A DNA stretch of 64,000 nt. Source: Peromyscus leucopus. Its lineage: Eukaryota > Chordata > Mammalia > Rodentia > Cricetidae. Shown one piece after another: positions 47,441-59,859 of this stretch; positions within the stretch are counted from its first letter, which is position 1, and every line of letters starts with the position of its first letter. The notes beneath the pieces are model-generated. The model worked only from the letters and a program-made list of their open reading frames with translations, made no database searches and was not told the DNA's origin. Made by a program: the position numbers and the translations under genes. The DNA lies in contig NC_051075.1 in assembly GCF_004664715.2 (NCBI RefSeq), positions 35,937,495-36,001,494 on the forward strand. Direction: 5' to 3'.

Positions 47441-48545
47441 AAAATGGTGTTTTTCATAAATAATTTGTAATGATATTGTATAAATATTAAATGATGATAT
47501 TTGTGGATAACATGCAGTTCTTGAGACAGTAGTGTATGGGTTACATACTGCAGAACAAATACTTTGGAAAACATCAGAAACTCATGTTCCAAATGAGAGT
47601 TCAGTACCTTTTCCTATAGCACACGGCATAACAGTCTATGAATTTTTCCAAATGCATACCTCCATGAAGTTTCCCCCATTTTTCACTATAGCAGAACAAA
47701 AATAGGCACATGTACAAATATACACATCCATCATTAGCCATCCAGTAGCTGCTGCACAGATGTCTCAGACGTATTGTTTCCAAAACAGCTTCAATGTTGC
47801 TATGGTGCCCTAATGAGGCATAAAATGTTCTTCATGATAAAGATATGCACACATCTTAATAAGGACTCAAGAGAATAGTATCTGAAATGGCATCTGTCAG
47901 CCTTGCCTATTTCTCCCTATTTTTTTTAAAAAGGCTTCCTTCTTACATGACCATTAAATGATGAATATAGTTTATTGCTCTGTAGTCAGCACTCTAATCG
48001 TAGCATTGGGGAGGCCACAGGAAATTTAAGGCTTTATTCCTTTCTCAAAAAAGCTTAAATTCTAAGCTTAAATTCTTACTTACAGAAAAGTAAGATTTAC
48101 CCACAAAAAGGGATCATCTTGTCAAACACACAGGAACAATGGTATGAAAAAAAAAATTACAAGTATTTAGTCCAAGCAACTTTCTTGGACTTCCTTATTG
48201 GATGTGGTGCATTTCTATTATTATACCTAAATTCTGGGAAATTAAATAATTTGGCTCCAAATCACACATCCAGAAATGACAAAATTCAATCACATTTCTG
48301 TCTCTCTTGAAAGACAGTGCTGGCAAACAGAATCCCTCCTAAGACTGTAGATCAAAGTAAAGAAAACAGCCTCACTAAGAAGAGTCAAGACAAGTCTTCA
48401 TAGATTTGGAGCAAGCAGTAATAAAACAAACCTTGAATGCTGGCCTTGGGAACATGATTAATAATAAGATTTCACACAGGAAAATAAGGACACATACTAA
48501 GTCCTGATGACATAGCACAACAGTGAAATAGTTTTAAATACTCTT
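47441..48545. other. Single-copy DNA
   Basis: 1.1 kb, nothing recognised. Confidence 0.5.
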
Positions 48546-48738
48546 TTGGGGCTAGAAAGATAATGCTCTTTGCTGCTCTTGCAGGGAACACAAGCGCCCA
48601 AGTTGTATGGGTCACAACTGCCAGTCATTCAGACTCCAGAGGATCCCATACCCTTCAGGCCTCTGAGGATGCCCTTCGTATACATACACCTATCCACAAA
48701 GAGACATATACATACATAACACATAAATTTAAGAAAAA
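48546..48738 (+). mobile_element. B2 SINE
   Basis: 'ggggctagaaagataatgct', 'ctgctcttgcagggaacac', 'cagactccagaggatcccat', then an 'acataacacataaatttaag' A-rich tail. Confidence 0.85.
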
Positions 48739-49185
48739 AAAACTTGTATTAAGAATGATTTTACATACCAATCAAAGATCCTCCTCTTCCCTCCTCCCGC
48801 CCCTCCAGCCTCCCCTTCCCAACTCACTCCCAATTCCCTCCTACAAGAAGGTAAGGCTTCCCATGGGGGAGTACATTTAGTAAAGGCAGGTCCAAGCCCC
48901 TCCCCTTGCCTCAAGCTGTGCCGGGTGTCCCATCATAGGTAGTGGGCTCCAAAAAGCCAGCTCATGCACCAGGGATGAATCCAGATCCTACTGCCAGGGG
49001 CCCCTTAAGCAGATCAAGCTACACAACTGTCTCGATATGCAGAGGCCTAGTCCAGGCCCATGCAGGCTCCACAGCTGTTGATCTAAATTTCATGAGTTCC
49101 CACCAGTTAGGTTTGGTCTTCTCTGTAGGTTTCCCCTACAGATGCTGAAATCCACAGCCAAACACCAGGCTGAGCTCCAGGAATC
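48739..49185 (-). mobile_element. 5'-truncated L1 3' UTR
   Basis: Antisense: 'tgattttacataccaatcaa', C-rich block 48778-48845, 'aagcagatcaagctacacaa', 'catgagttcccaccagttag'. Same L1 class as 2724-2940. Confidence 0.85.
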
Positions 49186-49193
49186 CAGTTGAA

Positions 49194-49197
49194 GAGG

Positions 49198-49233
<36 letters not shown>

Positions 49234-49259
49234 CAGAGACAGACAGAGACAGAGAGAGA
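49194..49259 (+). repeat. GA/(GACA)n microsatellite
   Basis: (GA)n then repeated GAGACA units. Confidence 0.9.
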
Positions 49260-49325
49260 ACTTTTAAAAGAACTGTCTAGATAACTACATCAAGCTCAAC
49301 AACAATTTTGAAAGGTTAAAAAAAT

Positions 49326-49464
49326 TTGATCGGGTCAACAAGATGGCTCAGAGGGTAAAGACTCATGCTGTGCAAATCCAGAGACAGAAGATCAATCCCA
49401 GGTAAGGTGAAAGGAGAGAAGCCACTCCACAAAACCGTCCTCTAGCGTCCACGTGCACGTTGTG
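49326..49464 (+). mobile_element. B2/B4-type SINE, diverged
   Basis: 'acaagatggctcagagggta' head, then 'gaagatcaatcccaggtaag' and 'cctctagcgtccacgtgcac'. The tail has become the alternating tract at 49465-49526. Confidence 0.65.
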
Positions 49465-49526
49465 GTACGCATGCACACATGCACGCGCACGTGCGCGCGC
49501 GCGCACACACATACACACACACACAC
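49465..49526. repeat. 62-bp alternating purine-pyrimidine tract
   Basis: Unbroken R-Y alternation, mixing CA and GC steps, including a pure CG run at 49493-49504. Strong Z-DNA sequence character. Derived from the SINE tail. Confidence 0.9.
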
Positions 49527-49539
49527 TGATAACAAGTAA

Positions 49540-51300
49540 TTTTTTTCTTTTGACTTTTATTGATTCTTTGTGGATTTCCCTTATCTCCTCATCCCCTCTT
49601 ATCTATCCTCTGCCCTAGCAACCCCCTCCAAAACAAAACAAAATTTAAAAGAAAAACCAAAACCAAACCAAACAAACAAACAAAATAACAAAACAAAATG
49701 GGGAAGAAAAGGGGAGAATCTTGTCGTGGAATCTGTAGTGTGGCCCTGTGAGTCATACAGTTTCCTCTGTGGTTCATTCATCATTACTTAAGTGTTCATT
49801 GCTGTGAGTGACCGGTCTGGTTTGAGACCTCTGGCTTCTGCTATACATTCTATGCTGGGCTCTCACTGGGGCTCCTCTTGGATATCCTGTTTTGCTGTGT
49901 CATAGAAATCCTATAGCTTTGGATCTGTAGGTTCGTCCCCTTCCCATGTTCCAACAGTTTTTAATTGAGGTGGATGTTGGGGTGGACTAACCCATAGGCC
50001 TGGTTCTGGACCTGAGTGGTAGATGGTTTGGTCAGCCGGTCACCTTTCCTTCATATTCACTACCCAGGGAAGCTCTCCAGTACTGCCTCAGCTAGCTCAC
50101 CCAATGCACCCTGAAGCAGGGAATAGGGCCAGTTCTCCAGCTCTTGGTCCTTTGGGTACAGCCCACCCACACTCATACCACCAGGGCCAGCTCTACTGTT
50201 TTGCCCAGGTGAGGTGCAGGGCCCTCTCTCCTGATTGCTGTGGGGAGCATGGCGGGGGGGGGGGGGGGGGGGGCATGCAGCGCAGTGCCAGCCAGCTCTC
50301 CTGCTCTCAGGGTTGGCTCACCTGCACCACAGACACTAGGGTTAGCTTTAATTTGCAGCCAGGCTAGGTATAAGACTGGTTCTCCTGTGTGCTGCAGCTG
50401 GTGAGGGGCAGGGCTAGTTCTCCCACTCTCCTTACCCTCTTTCCTCTGCTCCAGGTGTCAGGGGGTAAGGGAGGGACAGACATCTTTCCCTCATCCATGC
50501 CACTACAAGGCAGACAAAGGGGTGGGGAGGGGGCAGGGTCAGCTCTGCTGATCTCATGCCCTCAGGGCCAGCTCACCAGTGCCCCCTCCAACAAGGTCAG
50601 CTCTAGAGTCCTGCCCTGGTGAGGTGCATGCCTATGGTGAGTGGTGGAACCATCTTCTCTGATTGTGATGGGCACGTGGTGGGGGCGTGGGGGTTGCCTC
50701 TCTCCCTGAGGGATGGGGCCATCTCTCCTGCTCCAGTATCCTTCAGGGCCAACTATCCCAGGGCTATTGAATGGCCGGTCCAGTTTAGCACAACAGGTCA
50801 TCATGGCCCCAGTGGCAGTGTAGGCCACTCAGATTGGCATGACCCACAAGGCAGCGTGGCCCTCAGTCACCAACATGGCCCCACGTAGCAGCCTGGATCC
50901 CTGGTGTCAGGAGCTATGGACATCACCACAGACCCTGCCTGAAGTAGGACCACAGATACAGACCTGACCCTCGGCAGCAGCCCTGATCTGGATGACACCA
51001 TGGCACCAGGACACAGTGCTGGACACATAAATCGGCATGGTCCCAGCTGCATTTCAGACACCAACATGGTCTCAGGTTGCAGCCTAGACTATGGGCTTCT
51101 AACGGTCCTCAGTAGTGACAGGAGCCACAGCCATCAACATAGGCCCCTCAACTGCTTTGGAACCTTGGACCAAGACTTAGCCTTTGCCAATAGCCCAGGC
51201 TGGGATATCACCTTGGACTCTGGTGGCAAGCAGGCCATTCACATCAGCCTGTTCCTCACTACCCTTAAATCTTTAGATCCACCTCTGTCCCCATCCCATG
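49540..51300. repeat. GC-rich rodent repeat with degenerate tandem units, probably L1-associated
   Basis: Begins with an A/C-rich stretch (49625-49700), then 'ctgtgagtcatacagtttcc' text and GC-rich units in which phrases like 'caacatggcccc', 'gcagcctggat' and 'gacatcacca' recur every 45-70 bp (clearest 50800-51240). I believe related blocks occur with rodent Lx L1, but I cannot place it precisely. The 207-, 114- and 89-codon frames in it are repeat artefacts. Confidence 0.45.
50254..50273 (+). repeat. G20 homopolymer
   Basis: Twenty consecutive G within 'catggc'…'catgcag'. Able to form intramolecular G-quadruplexes; may also be length-uncertain in the assembly. Confidence 0.85.
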
Positions 51301-51310
51301 AACAATTCTG

Positions 51311-51376
<66 letters not shown>
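51311..51376 (+). repeat. (TC)n microsatellite
   Basis: About 33 TC units. Confidence 0.95.
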
Positions 51377-51380
<4 letters not shown>

Positions 51381-51579
51381 CCGACCCTGTACTTGCTCAT
51401 CATAATGGACCTAGAATCCCCAGGCAGTACTTGGTTGAATCCTGCCCTCCCATGCCTGAAGGCATGGTGCAGAGCTGTTGCTATGTTTATTTATCAATCA
51501 AACATTATAGAGAAAGGAATAATTAAAACCGGAGTTGTTGCTGTGGAAATTAGGTGGTGGGGGCAATTGAAAATACAAG

Positions 51580-51635
51580 AAAAGGGGACTGAGGGGCAGC
51601 TCAGTGCTAGAATGCATGCATAACATTCAGCAAAC
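51580..51635 (+). mobile_element. ID-type SINE head
   Basis: 'ggggactgaggggcagctca' and 'gtgctagaatgcatgcataa' resemble an ID element, followed directly by (CA)n. Confidence 0.55.
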
Positions 51636-51640
51636 ACACA

Positions 51641-51690
<50 letters not shown>
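51636..51690 (+). repeat. (CA)n(GA)n microsatellite
   Basis: About 12 CA then about 16 GA units. Confidence 0.95.
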
Positions 51691-51692
<2 letters not shown>

Positions 51693-52597
51693 ACATAATT
51701 CAAAAGATCTTGCTGTCCAATTACAAGCAGAAACATTATACACTCTACATTCCTGTACAACAACAATCATTATGTTACAGAGGGTTTTATAGAATGTGGA
51801 TGAACACCTTCAGTATTAGAGTGATCTCAGGCTGGTAAACTTAGAAGACCATTCGGGATCTCTGGAAAGGTAAGAACTCTCTTTACAGAGCTTTCAAGCA
51901 AAGTATGGGAAGCTGCTCAGTAAGCACAGAGCAGTGATTTGACAGGAAGTAAACTGAAGAGAATAGTCGCATGACATTGTGAGTGTGATTAGCAATATTG
52001 AACTGTATACTAAAGACGGTTAAGGTAAAAACTTTGTATATGTGTTTATCACAGTTTAAATGGAAAGCACCACCCTATAAGGAGGTAGCATTCCCTTTTG
52101 CAGATCACACAAGGCAGCATTTCTATTGTGAGTGAGAATCATTGCAGTGAGTGAGAATCTGAGTAGGAGATGGAGTCAAAGACCTTAAAGGGTCCTTTCA
52201 GATGTCAAGAGTTTAGGTTTTTATACTTGACTTCCTCTTTAAGACGTTCACAATTATTTTGTAAATTTTAAAAAGGAGTAAATAGTCAACTTCAAATAAA
52301 CAAATTCTCGAAAGAAGCAATCATTAAATACGAGGAAAATATAAAATTCTTACTATTGGAAGAGCTGCCATAAGCGGTTTCCAGACTCTGGGAGGGTTCC
52401 ATGGCAATCTGTTATCCCAATTATGGCGGGTACAGGTCAGAAACAAATGTCAATAGGGCTGCCATCTCTCTGACACGTGCAACTAATCTTTCCTGAACTC
52501 TTTCTAGTGTCTAGAGATTTGCTGGCAATCATTTCTTGGCTTGTAGCTATGCAACTCAAATCTCTACACAATTTCCCCTGCTGTGTATCTGTTCTCT

Positions 52598-52600
<3 letters not shown>
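51691..52600. other. Single-copy DNA
   Basis: A 13-bp direct repeat ('gtgagtgagaatc' at about 52129 and 52148) is the only local feature seen. Confidence 0.5.

Positions 52601-52686
<86 letters not shown>
52601..52686 (+). repeat. (CT)n(GT)n microsatellite
   Basis: About 22 CT then about 20 GT units. All six frames here give low-complexity frames that are not genes. Confidence 0.95.
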
Positions 52687-52688
<2 letters not shown>

Positions 52689-52744
52689 CTCTCTTGGTCT
52701 ATGTCTCTCTGTGTATGTCTCTCTCTCTCTGGCTCTGGCTTCAT

Positions 52745-53338
52745 GTGGTCATCTTTTATAAAGAAAACAATGAGACTGGATAGATTAGGGGTGCACCCTA
52801 CTCCAGTGTGATATTATCTTAATCAACTGCATTTGAAATGCACATTTTTCTAGCTGAGGTCACAACCTGAGATGATGTGGGGTAGGACTTCAATATATCT
52901 ATTTTATGGAACAAAACCTATTCCATAATCTGTATGCATAAGATATTTCATACATTAAAATTATAATTGTTATAACTACATAGTAGTTGAAATTTTTCTC
53001 ATTATGCACTGAAGCCCTAGTACATAATAGTTTTTACATTGTCTTTTAGGCTCACCCACATGAAAAAAATGCTGTCACTATGAGTAGGTCTAGAAATGAA
53101 TAGTGTGTGCTCAAGAGATTCCTCAGACATTAATAAAATGTACAAATCTTAAGGATTTTCATTTTCCAAATATGTCTAATAAATCATGGACACATTCCTT
53201 TGCATAGAGGTTGATAGCCTTGTTTCTCAAAATAATATTCAGAGTCTATATAAATTTGATAACCACATTTGTTCAAAATATAATATAACAAAATATAAAT
53301 ATAACAGAAAAAAATCACATTTTTTCAAACATCAAGGT
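52745..53338. other. Single-copy AT-rich DNA
   Basis: Nothing recognised. Confidence 0.5.
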
Positions 53339-53732
53339 TTTGGTGGTTTGAATAAGAATGGCCCCCATAGAGTCATATATTTGAATGCTTAGTCACCATG
53401 GAATGGCACACTAAAGAAGCATTAGGAGGTGTGGCATTGTTGGAGTAGTTGTAGCCTTGTTGGAGGAAATGTTTCACTGTGGGTGGGCTTTGGGGATTCA
53501 AAAGCTCAATCCACTGCCAATGTTGTCTCTTCCTGCTGCCTGCTGATCCAGATAAAGAGCTCCCAGGTCCTTTTTCAACACTATATTTGTCTGCATGATG
53601 CCATGCTCCCCACAATGATAATAATGGACTAAACCTGTGAAACTGTAAGTGAGCCCCAATTAAATGCTTTCTCTAAGAAGAGTTGACTTGGTCTTGGTGT
53701 CTCTTCCCAGCAATAGAACCATGACCAAAACA
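53339..53732 (+). mobile_element. MaLR LTR with exact target duplication
   Basis: 'tggtggtttgaataagaatg' … 'aaccatgaccaaaaca', flanked by a perfect 5-bp duplication AAGGT (53334-53338, 53733-53737). Contains 'ccaattaaatgctttctct' near the 3' end. The only MaLR LTR here in + orientation. Confidence 0.9.
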
Positions 53733-53737
53733 AAGGT

Positions 53738-54334
53738 GGATTGGAATTTGAAAGTACAAGCTAAGGTGGTATCCCAGGATTACTGAAGGAACATCTCTGA
53801 TACCAGTTATAGTGCTTGGCCTGGTACACAGGATTGCCATCTTCCTCAGTGTCTCACATTTGTTACATGCAAAGAAGAGGTTGACCTACATCTATAGTAT
53901 TTTTACCAGTCACTGCTCTTCATCTTTTTGAGGAAGAGCATCTGACGTATTTCCCCTCTTTCAATATGCATTCACCATTCACACAAATATCCCAAGCAAG
54001 AGATTTTGTGATGCATGCACGATCATAACAATTTGCAAACACTACCAATGCCAGTTTTGTTTTTCAAGTGTCTCTGGATTCCAAAAGAAATAAATGTCAA
54101 TTCAAAGTAAAAAATAGCAATAATTCATCAGAAAGGTAAACTTGTCCTTGCATAATCTGTCTTCATTGCTTTGGTTCGTTGGTCTAGTCTTAAAAATTGT
54201 TGAAGCTGGATATTGTGTTTAAAAATGCATTAAGATAAAATTGCAAGATAATTTATACACTTAAAGTGAGCATAAGACTACATGTAAATATCAATTATTG
54301 AATAGTAGCTCAAGGTCCAAAGTGTTCATTTTAA
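53738..54334. other. Single-copy DNA
   Basis: Nothing recognised. Confidence 0.5.
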
Positions 54335-55900
54335 TAAAAAATCAAGAAACATCGTTCCTTTTTACAATTGTATATTGAAACACAATTGGCATAGTGACAC
54401 AGCTGATTCACGAGCCTTCTGGGAGATTTTGGACATTTTGACTTATTCATAATGCTATCACCACAATCAAGATAACAAAATATCCTCTGGTCTCCCAAGT
54501 ATCTAGTATCCTCTTTTCCCTGCTTTCTACCTTCACCAGGCAAACCTTGGCTTGCTTTCCAACATAATGGATTAGTTTACATTTTCTACAACTTTGCATA
54601 AGTAGAATTACACTGTGTATACCCTAGCCTCCTTTCCACAATAGTACTTTGAGGACCATCTGTTTCATTGCAAGTGTGATCATTCATTTCGCTTTACCAT
54701 TCTGTGATATAAATATAATTCAAATTATGCATCCATTTCACTGAGCACGGGTTGGGTATTTGAGTTATTTCTAGTTGTTACCTATTAAAACTATAAACAT
54801 TGTATAGATGTTAGAATGGACAGCCATTTTCTTTCTTTGGGGAAAAATGCCTGAAGATAGTAACTGGGTCTTATATAATTTGAATGTTTAGGAAACTTCA
54901 CATTTATTTACCAGTTTGTTTGATTTCTTCATATCATCCCTGAATGTGTAAAAGTATAGTTCCTCTATATCCTTACTAACATTCGGGAAGATCCCTTGTG
55001 CTTATCATTCTAACAACTCTTTAATGATGGCAAACTGTTATTTGATTTGAATTTACATGATAACTAATGATGAGTGTTCTTCTGATTGGACTTTATTTCC
55101 TACTGAAAGTGTTATAACATGAAGGGTATTTTCAGACATTTGTTCACATATGTTGAGTTGAATTTTGAGAGATTTTTTTGCATATTCTAGATGCAATGCC
55201 ACTGTCAGGCAAATGAATTTTTACTAATATTTAGTGGATATTTGAACAATGTAGTTCAAATTATAGTAGTTTATAACCCAAACAATCAATTTAAACTTCT
55301 ATACATCAGGATTTTGATGCTACATCTATGAAGTACGTGCTAACTCAAGTTGACAATGTTTTATTCTCCAAGAAATTTTGTAATTTAGGTTTACATTGTT
55401 TTTTACTTTAATCTGATTGTGTTTTTTTTATTTTTGAGATTATAATTTCTTTTATTTTATTTTACAATACTATTCAGTTCTACATAACAGCCACAGATTC
55501 CCTTGTTCTCCCCCTTCCTGCCCCCTCCCCTTCGCCCCAGCCCACCCCCCATTCCCACCTCCTCCAGAGCAAGGCCTCCCCTGAGGACTGAGATGGACCT
55601 GGTAGACTCAGTCCAGGCAGGTCCAGTCCCTTCCTCCCAGATTGAGCCAAGCGTCCCTGCATAAGTCCCAGGTTTCAAACAGCTAACTCATGCAATGAGC
55701 CTAGGACCTGGTACCACTGCCTAGATGCCTCCCAAACAGATCAAGCCAATCAACTGTCTCACCTATTCAGAGGGCCTGATCCATTTGGGGGCCCCTCAGA
55801 CAGGGACAAATAGCCAAATGAATGGAAACACATGAACTATGATTGTGGTTTTACTGGTAATATAGTTGTATTAAATCTGAATGGTTTAAATCTTCCATAT
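54335..55900 (-). mobile_element. Ancient L1 (L1M type) 3' UTR and ORF2 end
   Basis: Antisense: 'atcaccacaatcaagataac', 'attagtttacattttctac', 'gaatggacagccattttctt', 'ataactaatgatgagtgttc', 'gcatattctagatgcaatgc'. Interrupted by a young L1 at 55422-55839. Confidence 0.75.
55422..55839 (-). mobile_element. Young L1 with a 40-bp 5' inversion
   Basis: 55422-55799 is antisense L1 3' UTR nearly identical in layout to 27403-27765. 55800-55839 is the next part of the same 3' UTR but inverted (complement of 27780-27820). Target duplication TGATTGTG at 55414-55421 and 55840-55847. A miniature twin-priming product. Confidence 0.9.
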
Positions 55901-56663
55901 TTAAGACACTTTCTTTATATAACAAAATTTGACTTAAAATTTAAAAGATCTTCCTATACATACCTATAGAAAAGAAAAGTTCATATGTAATAACAATTAC
56001 TAAAGACTTATTGAAGTAAATACCCAGAGTAAATAATTATACCAGAAAGAAATACTGTATGTGTGGAGTTATTTTAAAGTAGATCTTATCAGTATAAATT
56101 TCATCAATAATATCTCTTGTTAAGTATATTCACTATCTTACTTGATATGTTTTATTCTGTATTATTTTTAAAAAGAAAATGAATGGTAGGCTAATTTTTC
56201 CACAAATGCTAAAGTAAGATATGTGTTACAGTGTTGAACAAGATGTAAGAAGGTGGATATATTATAAAATGATTGCATATGTTATTTTCTAGTGTTGTAT
56301 TTGCTTAATGACTAAATTTTAAATCATTTACCAATAATTATTGCTCCTCATGGTTGTTTAAATCAATATCATCTCCTTGTGTCTAAAACATACATCTATT
56401 TGATCTAAAAATTTCACTTCTAAAATAATACTTTAAGGTAATGACAAGGGGTATACACAAATATTTTTTAATCATGACATTGTTTTAAATAGCATTTTAA
56501 GAAAAACAAAAATATAGAAATAAAATAAATGTCCCAAAGTAGGTAACCAACTAAAGAAATTGTGCTACATCTGTATAGTAGAAAATTATGCATCCCACAA
56601 ACTAGTGTTTAATGCTATGAAAAAGTTTCTGAACATACTACTAACTAATAAACATTGTATGAC
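55901..56663. other. Single-copy AT-rich DNA
   Basis: Nothing recognised. Confidence 0.5.
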
Positions 56664-56815
56664 AACAGGACATGGCAGCACATGCCTTTTATCCTAGCAC
56701 TCGGGATATGGTGTACACTGAGTCTCTGAGAGTTTAAGAATAGCCTGGTCTACATAGCAAGTTCTAAACTATCAAGGCTACATAATAAGATCTTGTCTAA
56801 ATGAACAGAAAAAGA
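56664..56815 (+). mobile_element. B1 SINE, diverged
   Basis: 'acatggcagcacatgccttt', 'tatcctagcactcgggatat', 'gagagtttaagaatagcctg', 'gtctacatagcaagttctaa', 'taagatcttgtctaaatg'. Confidence 0.85.
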
Positions 56816-56868
56816 CAGGGTGAGGAGGAGGAAAAGAAATCATATTACACACACTATACATGGTCATT

Positions 56869-57338
56869 TGTAGACGAATTTCTAAACAGTCTTATTAAAT
56901 AAGAAACACAGAGCCAAATACAGAGTTAAAAACCCAAGAGATCAGACCACTAGAAAAGAGCCAAGACTACCTTATCTTTCCACCTGGCTGCCATCCTTTC
57001 CCAGAGACAGCTTCTAATGTCTGATTTGTCTTTTTATTGCTTTTGTTTTGTCTTCTCATTGGCTCTAGGCCCAGCAACATGACTTCCTCGTCACTGCCTG
57101 TCTATTCAGACCTCCAGGTCTCTATGGTTGGTACTGGGATTAAAGGTTCATGTCACCATGCTTGGCTATGTCCTTGACCACAGAGAGACTCTGCCTGCCA
57201 TGTGATTGGATTAAGGGTGTTGGCTACCACCACCTGACTTCTATTCCTGGCTCGCTAATGACCTCTGATTTTCAGGCAAACTTTATTTATTAACATACAA
57301 ATAAAATCACACTTCAGTACAATTAAAAAATCACCACA
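56869..57338 (-). mobile_element. Solo LTR, class II ERV, family B
   Basis: Perfect 6-bp duplication GTCATT (56863-56868, 57339-57344) around TGTAGACGAATTTC … ATCACCACA. Carries both B1-like pieces ('gggattaaaggttcatgtca', 'gattggattaagggtgttgg') and the CCAAT motif. Confidence 0.95.
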
Positions 57339-57344
57339 GTCATT

Positions 57345-58028
57345 TACTTTTTAAGGTATATATACTATTAAGAGTCCTAAAACAATATCAGGCTTTGACT
57401 CATCAAAAGTAGTTATCCTTGGCATTGTTATTGTGGGTCTTTTGTGTATACATGCAATATCTCTCTCTTCACTTTCCAAGTTTTATAGTTAATATATATT
57501 CTTTTTATAACAGACAAAATGTATGATTTTCAATTCAAAACAATAATCTAAGACTTTTATTCTCATTGATGAAATATTTACTGGGAAATGATATATAATA
57601 TGAGTTATACAGATATGGAAAAAATATGGCCCCTATCTTCAGTTTTCATAGTAGCAACCAAATATGACAGAACTATTGTGGTTCAGGAGAGACAAACATT
57701 CATTTTAAGCAAAATTAAAATACTAAAAAATGAAATCACAGTTAATTCACATAAGGTAGCAGCCCAGCTGCTTTGGAAATATCAAAAATAGTTCACCCGT
57801 TAACTGCTAATTCAAAAAGCAAACTTTATAGCTCTAATTAGGCCTTTTAGAATTTTGCAATCTCTTGCTACTATTTGCCAAATCATGCATAAAACATGAG
57901 TATGGCAATAGCTATCAACCATGCTTGTTTTTATGAATGCAACACATTGAATATGTTATATACAGTCTGTATAATCTTCAAATCCCAAAAGCAAAGATTT
58001 AAACACAGATATATACATATGCAGTGTG
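57345..58028. other. Single-copy AT-rich DNA
   Basis: Nothing recognised. Confidence 0.5.
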
Positions 58029-58032
58029 TATG

Positions 58033-58069
<37 letters not shown>

Positions 58070-58110
58070 TGTGTGTGCATGCATGCATGCATATGTGTGT
58101 GTGTGTGTAT
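58029..58110 (+). repeat. (GT)n and (GCAT)n microsatellite
   Basis: (GT)n to 58068, GCATGCATGCATGCAT near 58078-58092, then GT again. The 113-codon minus frame across it is an artefact. Confidence 0.9.
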
Positions 58111-59859
58111 TTAGAAAGACAGAGAGTGGGAGAATGACAGTTATTTTGCTGATATTTGCTGTGGCTACTAAGCAATTGTATGAAAACTTGCTATGATTAT
58201 AATGCATTTTAGATCTAGAAAATATGATAAAGTTTACATGGTGCAAACTGGAAGTCATAAGCTGCATGCTATAAATCAGTAAGTTGTGAGTTGACAAACT
58301 TTAGGTCCAGGAACAAATAGAGGTTGTAGGCATTCATAGAAGCAATAAATATTTCTGGCTCCGATGATCCAGAAAGGTTTCCTGGTTGAAGTGCCACCTG
58401 AGCTGTGACTGCAATAAACATCCACTCTCTATAAAGTCAGCGGACATCCCATATAACAAAGCAATGCTAAGCCTTCCATCCACACAGCTAACAGAATGTT
58501 GCACACATGACCTTCACACTATGGTGAGGACTCTCTCATTGACCAAACCTTAATGAGAATCCTCTTAGCCCTCTTCTTGACCAAACACTGGCCTTGACCT
58601 TAATCTTGTCTCTGTTTTGTCTAGCTTTCTTCTTAGAAAGAATCCTAAGAAGTTTCTCCACTTTCAATGCATGCTCATTTTTAAAATCTGACCAAATTCT
58701 TCATTTTCCTAGCCTTTTTGTCCATTATTTTTCTGCCTTCATCAAAAGTCCTGATGCATTAGTTTGCCCAGAAATATTACTCTTAACATATGTCCTCTCA
58801 TTTTTCTGTCTACTCTACTCATTGGTATAAATATCCATCTCTTTCCTGTATTTGACATTGAACCCCCTTCTCCTATTATAAAATTTCAGTATTCTTGAGT
58901 AAAGCCTTCCTTGTCATTGTAAGAAGTATCAGTCCATGAATCCACTCAATATAGACATATCCAACACTTTATAGTATGTATACTGTTTAAAGGACTGTAA
59001 ATCAAATACTTGTAAATCCAGTCCTGTTCATTTTCCAGGAAATCTGTTTAGTTTCTCAAAAGATAGTTTACATTAAACCTACAGATAAGAACAGTGAATG
59101 GTGAGAGTTTACTTTGATAGGTTACCCTGACTTTTGCAGATCTTGGCAGAAGACATACTACTCTTGAGTCAGATACAAAGGATCTTGATGACTTATAGAA
59201 GAGCAAGCAGCAAGACCACCAGCACATTCAGAGCAGTGTTCCTTCCCCATGACTCCCATGAGGGTGATGGAGATGGTCTCGGGTGAATATCTACTCATGT
59301 AAAGAGTTGTAATGCGAGAGAAATTCTGAGTAGAAGAACATGACTCTTTTATGCTCTGGGGATGGACGCCTGCCCTTTCCTTTTGACAAAGAATTTTACA
59401 CTGTCAGCTGTCCTATGATAAAGAGTCTAGATCCAAGACTCATGAGTATCTCACTCATAAAATAGAAATGTAGGAGACTCATGAAAAGGTACCTTTCAAT
59501 ATCTTAATCTCACTATTACAGAATTCCTGCTTAGCATATGAGAATAATGTAATTTGTCAAAATGTATATCTCCCTATATGGGTTAGGCCAAGCCTGAGAC
59601 ACAACATAACCAAATGTTAGATGACTGTTCCTCTGTAATGTAAATTTTGTAAAGTGAAGAGACATCTGTCCATTTCTTTCTTTGGCTCTAACTCTGTCCC
59701 TCCTTTTCACTGATCTCTGCTCATTATCATAAGTAACCCAAAACTTCTGCAGAATGTTTGTCACCTTCTTTTTAAAAGGAAAAAATAGACAAAGTAAAAG
59801 AGTTGACCAGGGAATAATTTCCATGACAAGGATTACAGCAGAATTTGCTCCATCTCTCT
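58111..59859. other. Mostly single-copy DNA; possible old LTR at 58560-58950
   Basis: 58560-58950 has a TATA-like 'ggtataaatatccatctct', then 'attataaaatttcagt' and 'ttgagtaaagccttccttgt', a layout seen in old ERV1 LTRs. Without terminal duplication this is tentative. The rest is unassigned. Confidence 0.3.

Noticed and set aside
51000..51623. 207-codon + strand open frame
   Set aside because: Runs through the degenerate GC-rich repeat and a (TC)n microsatellite; the protein has a long SL run and no domain.
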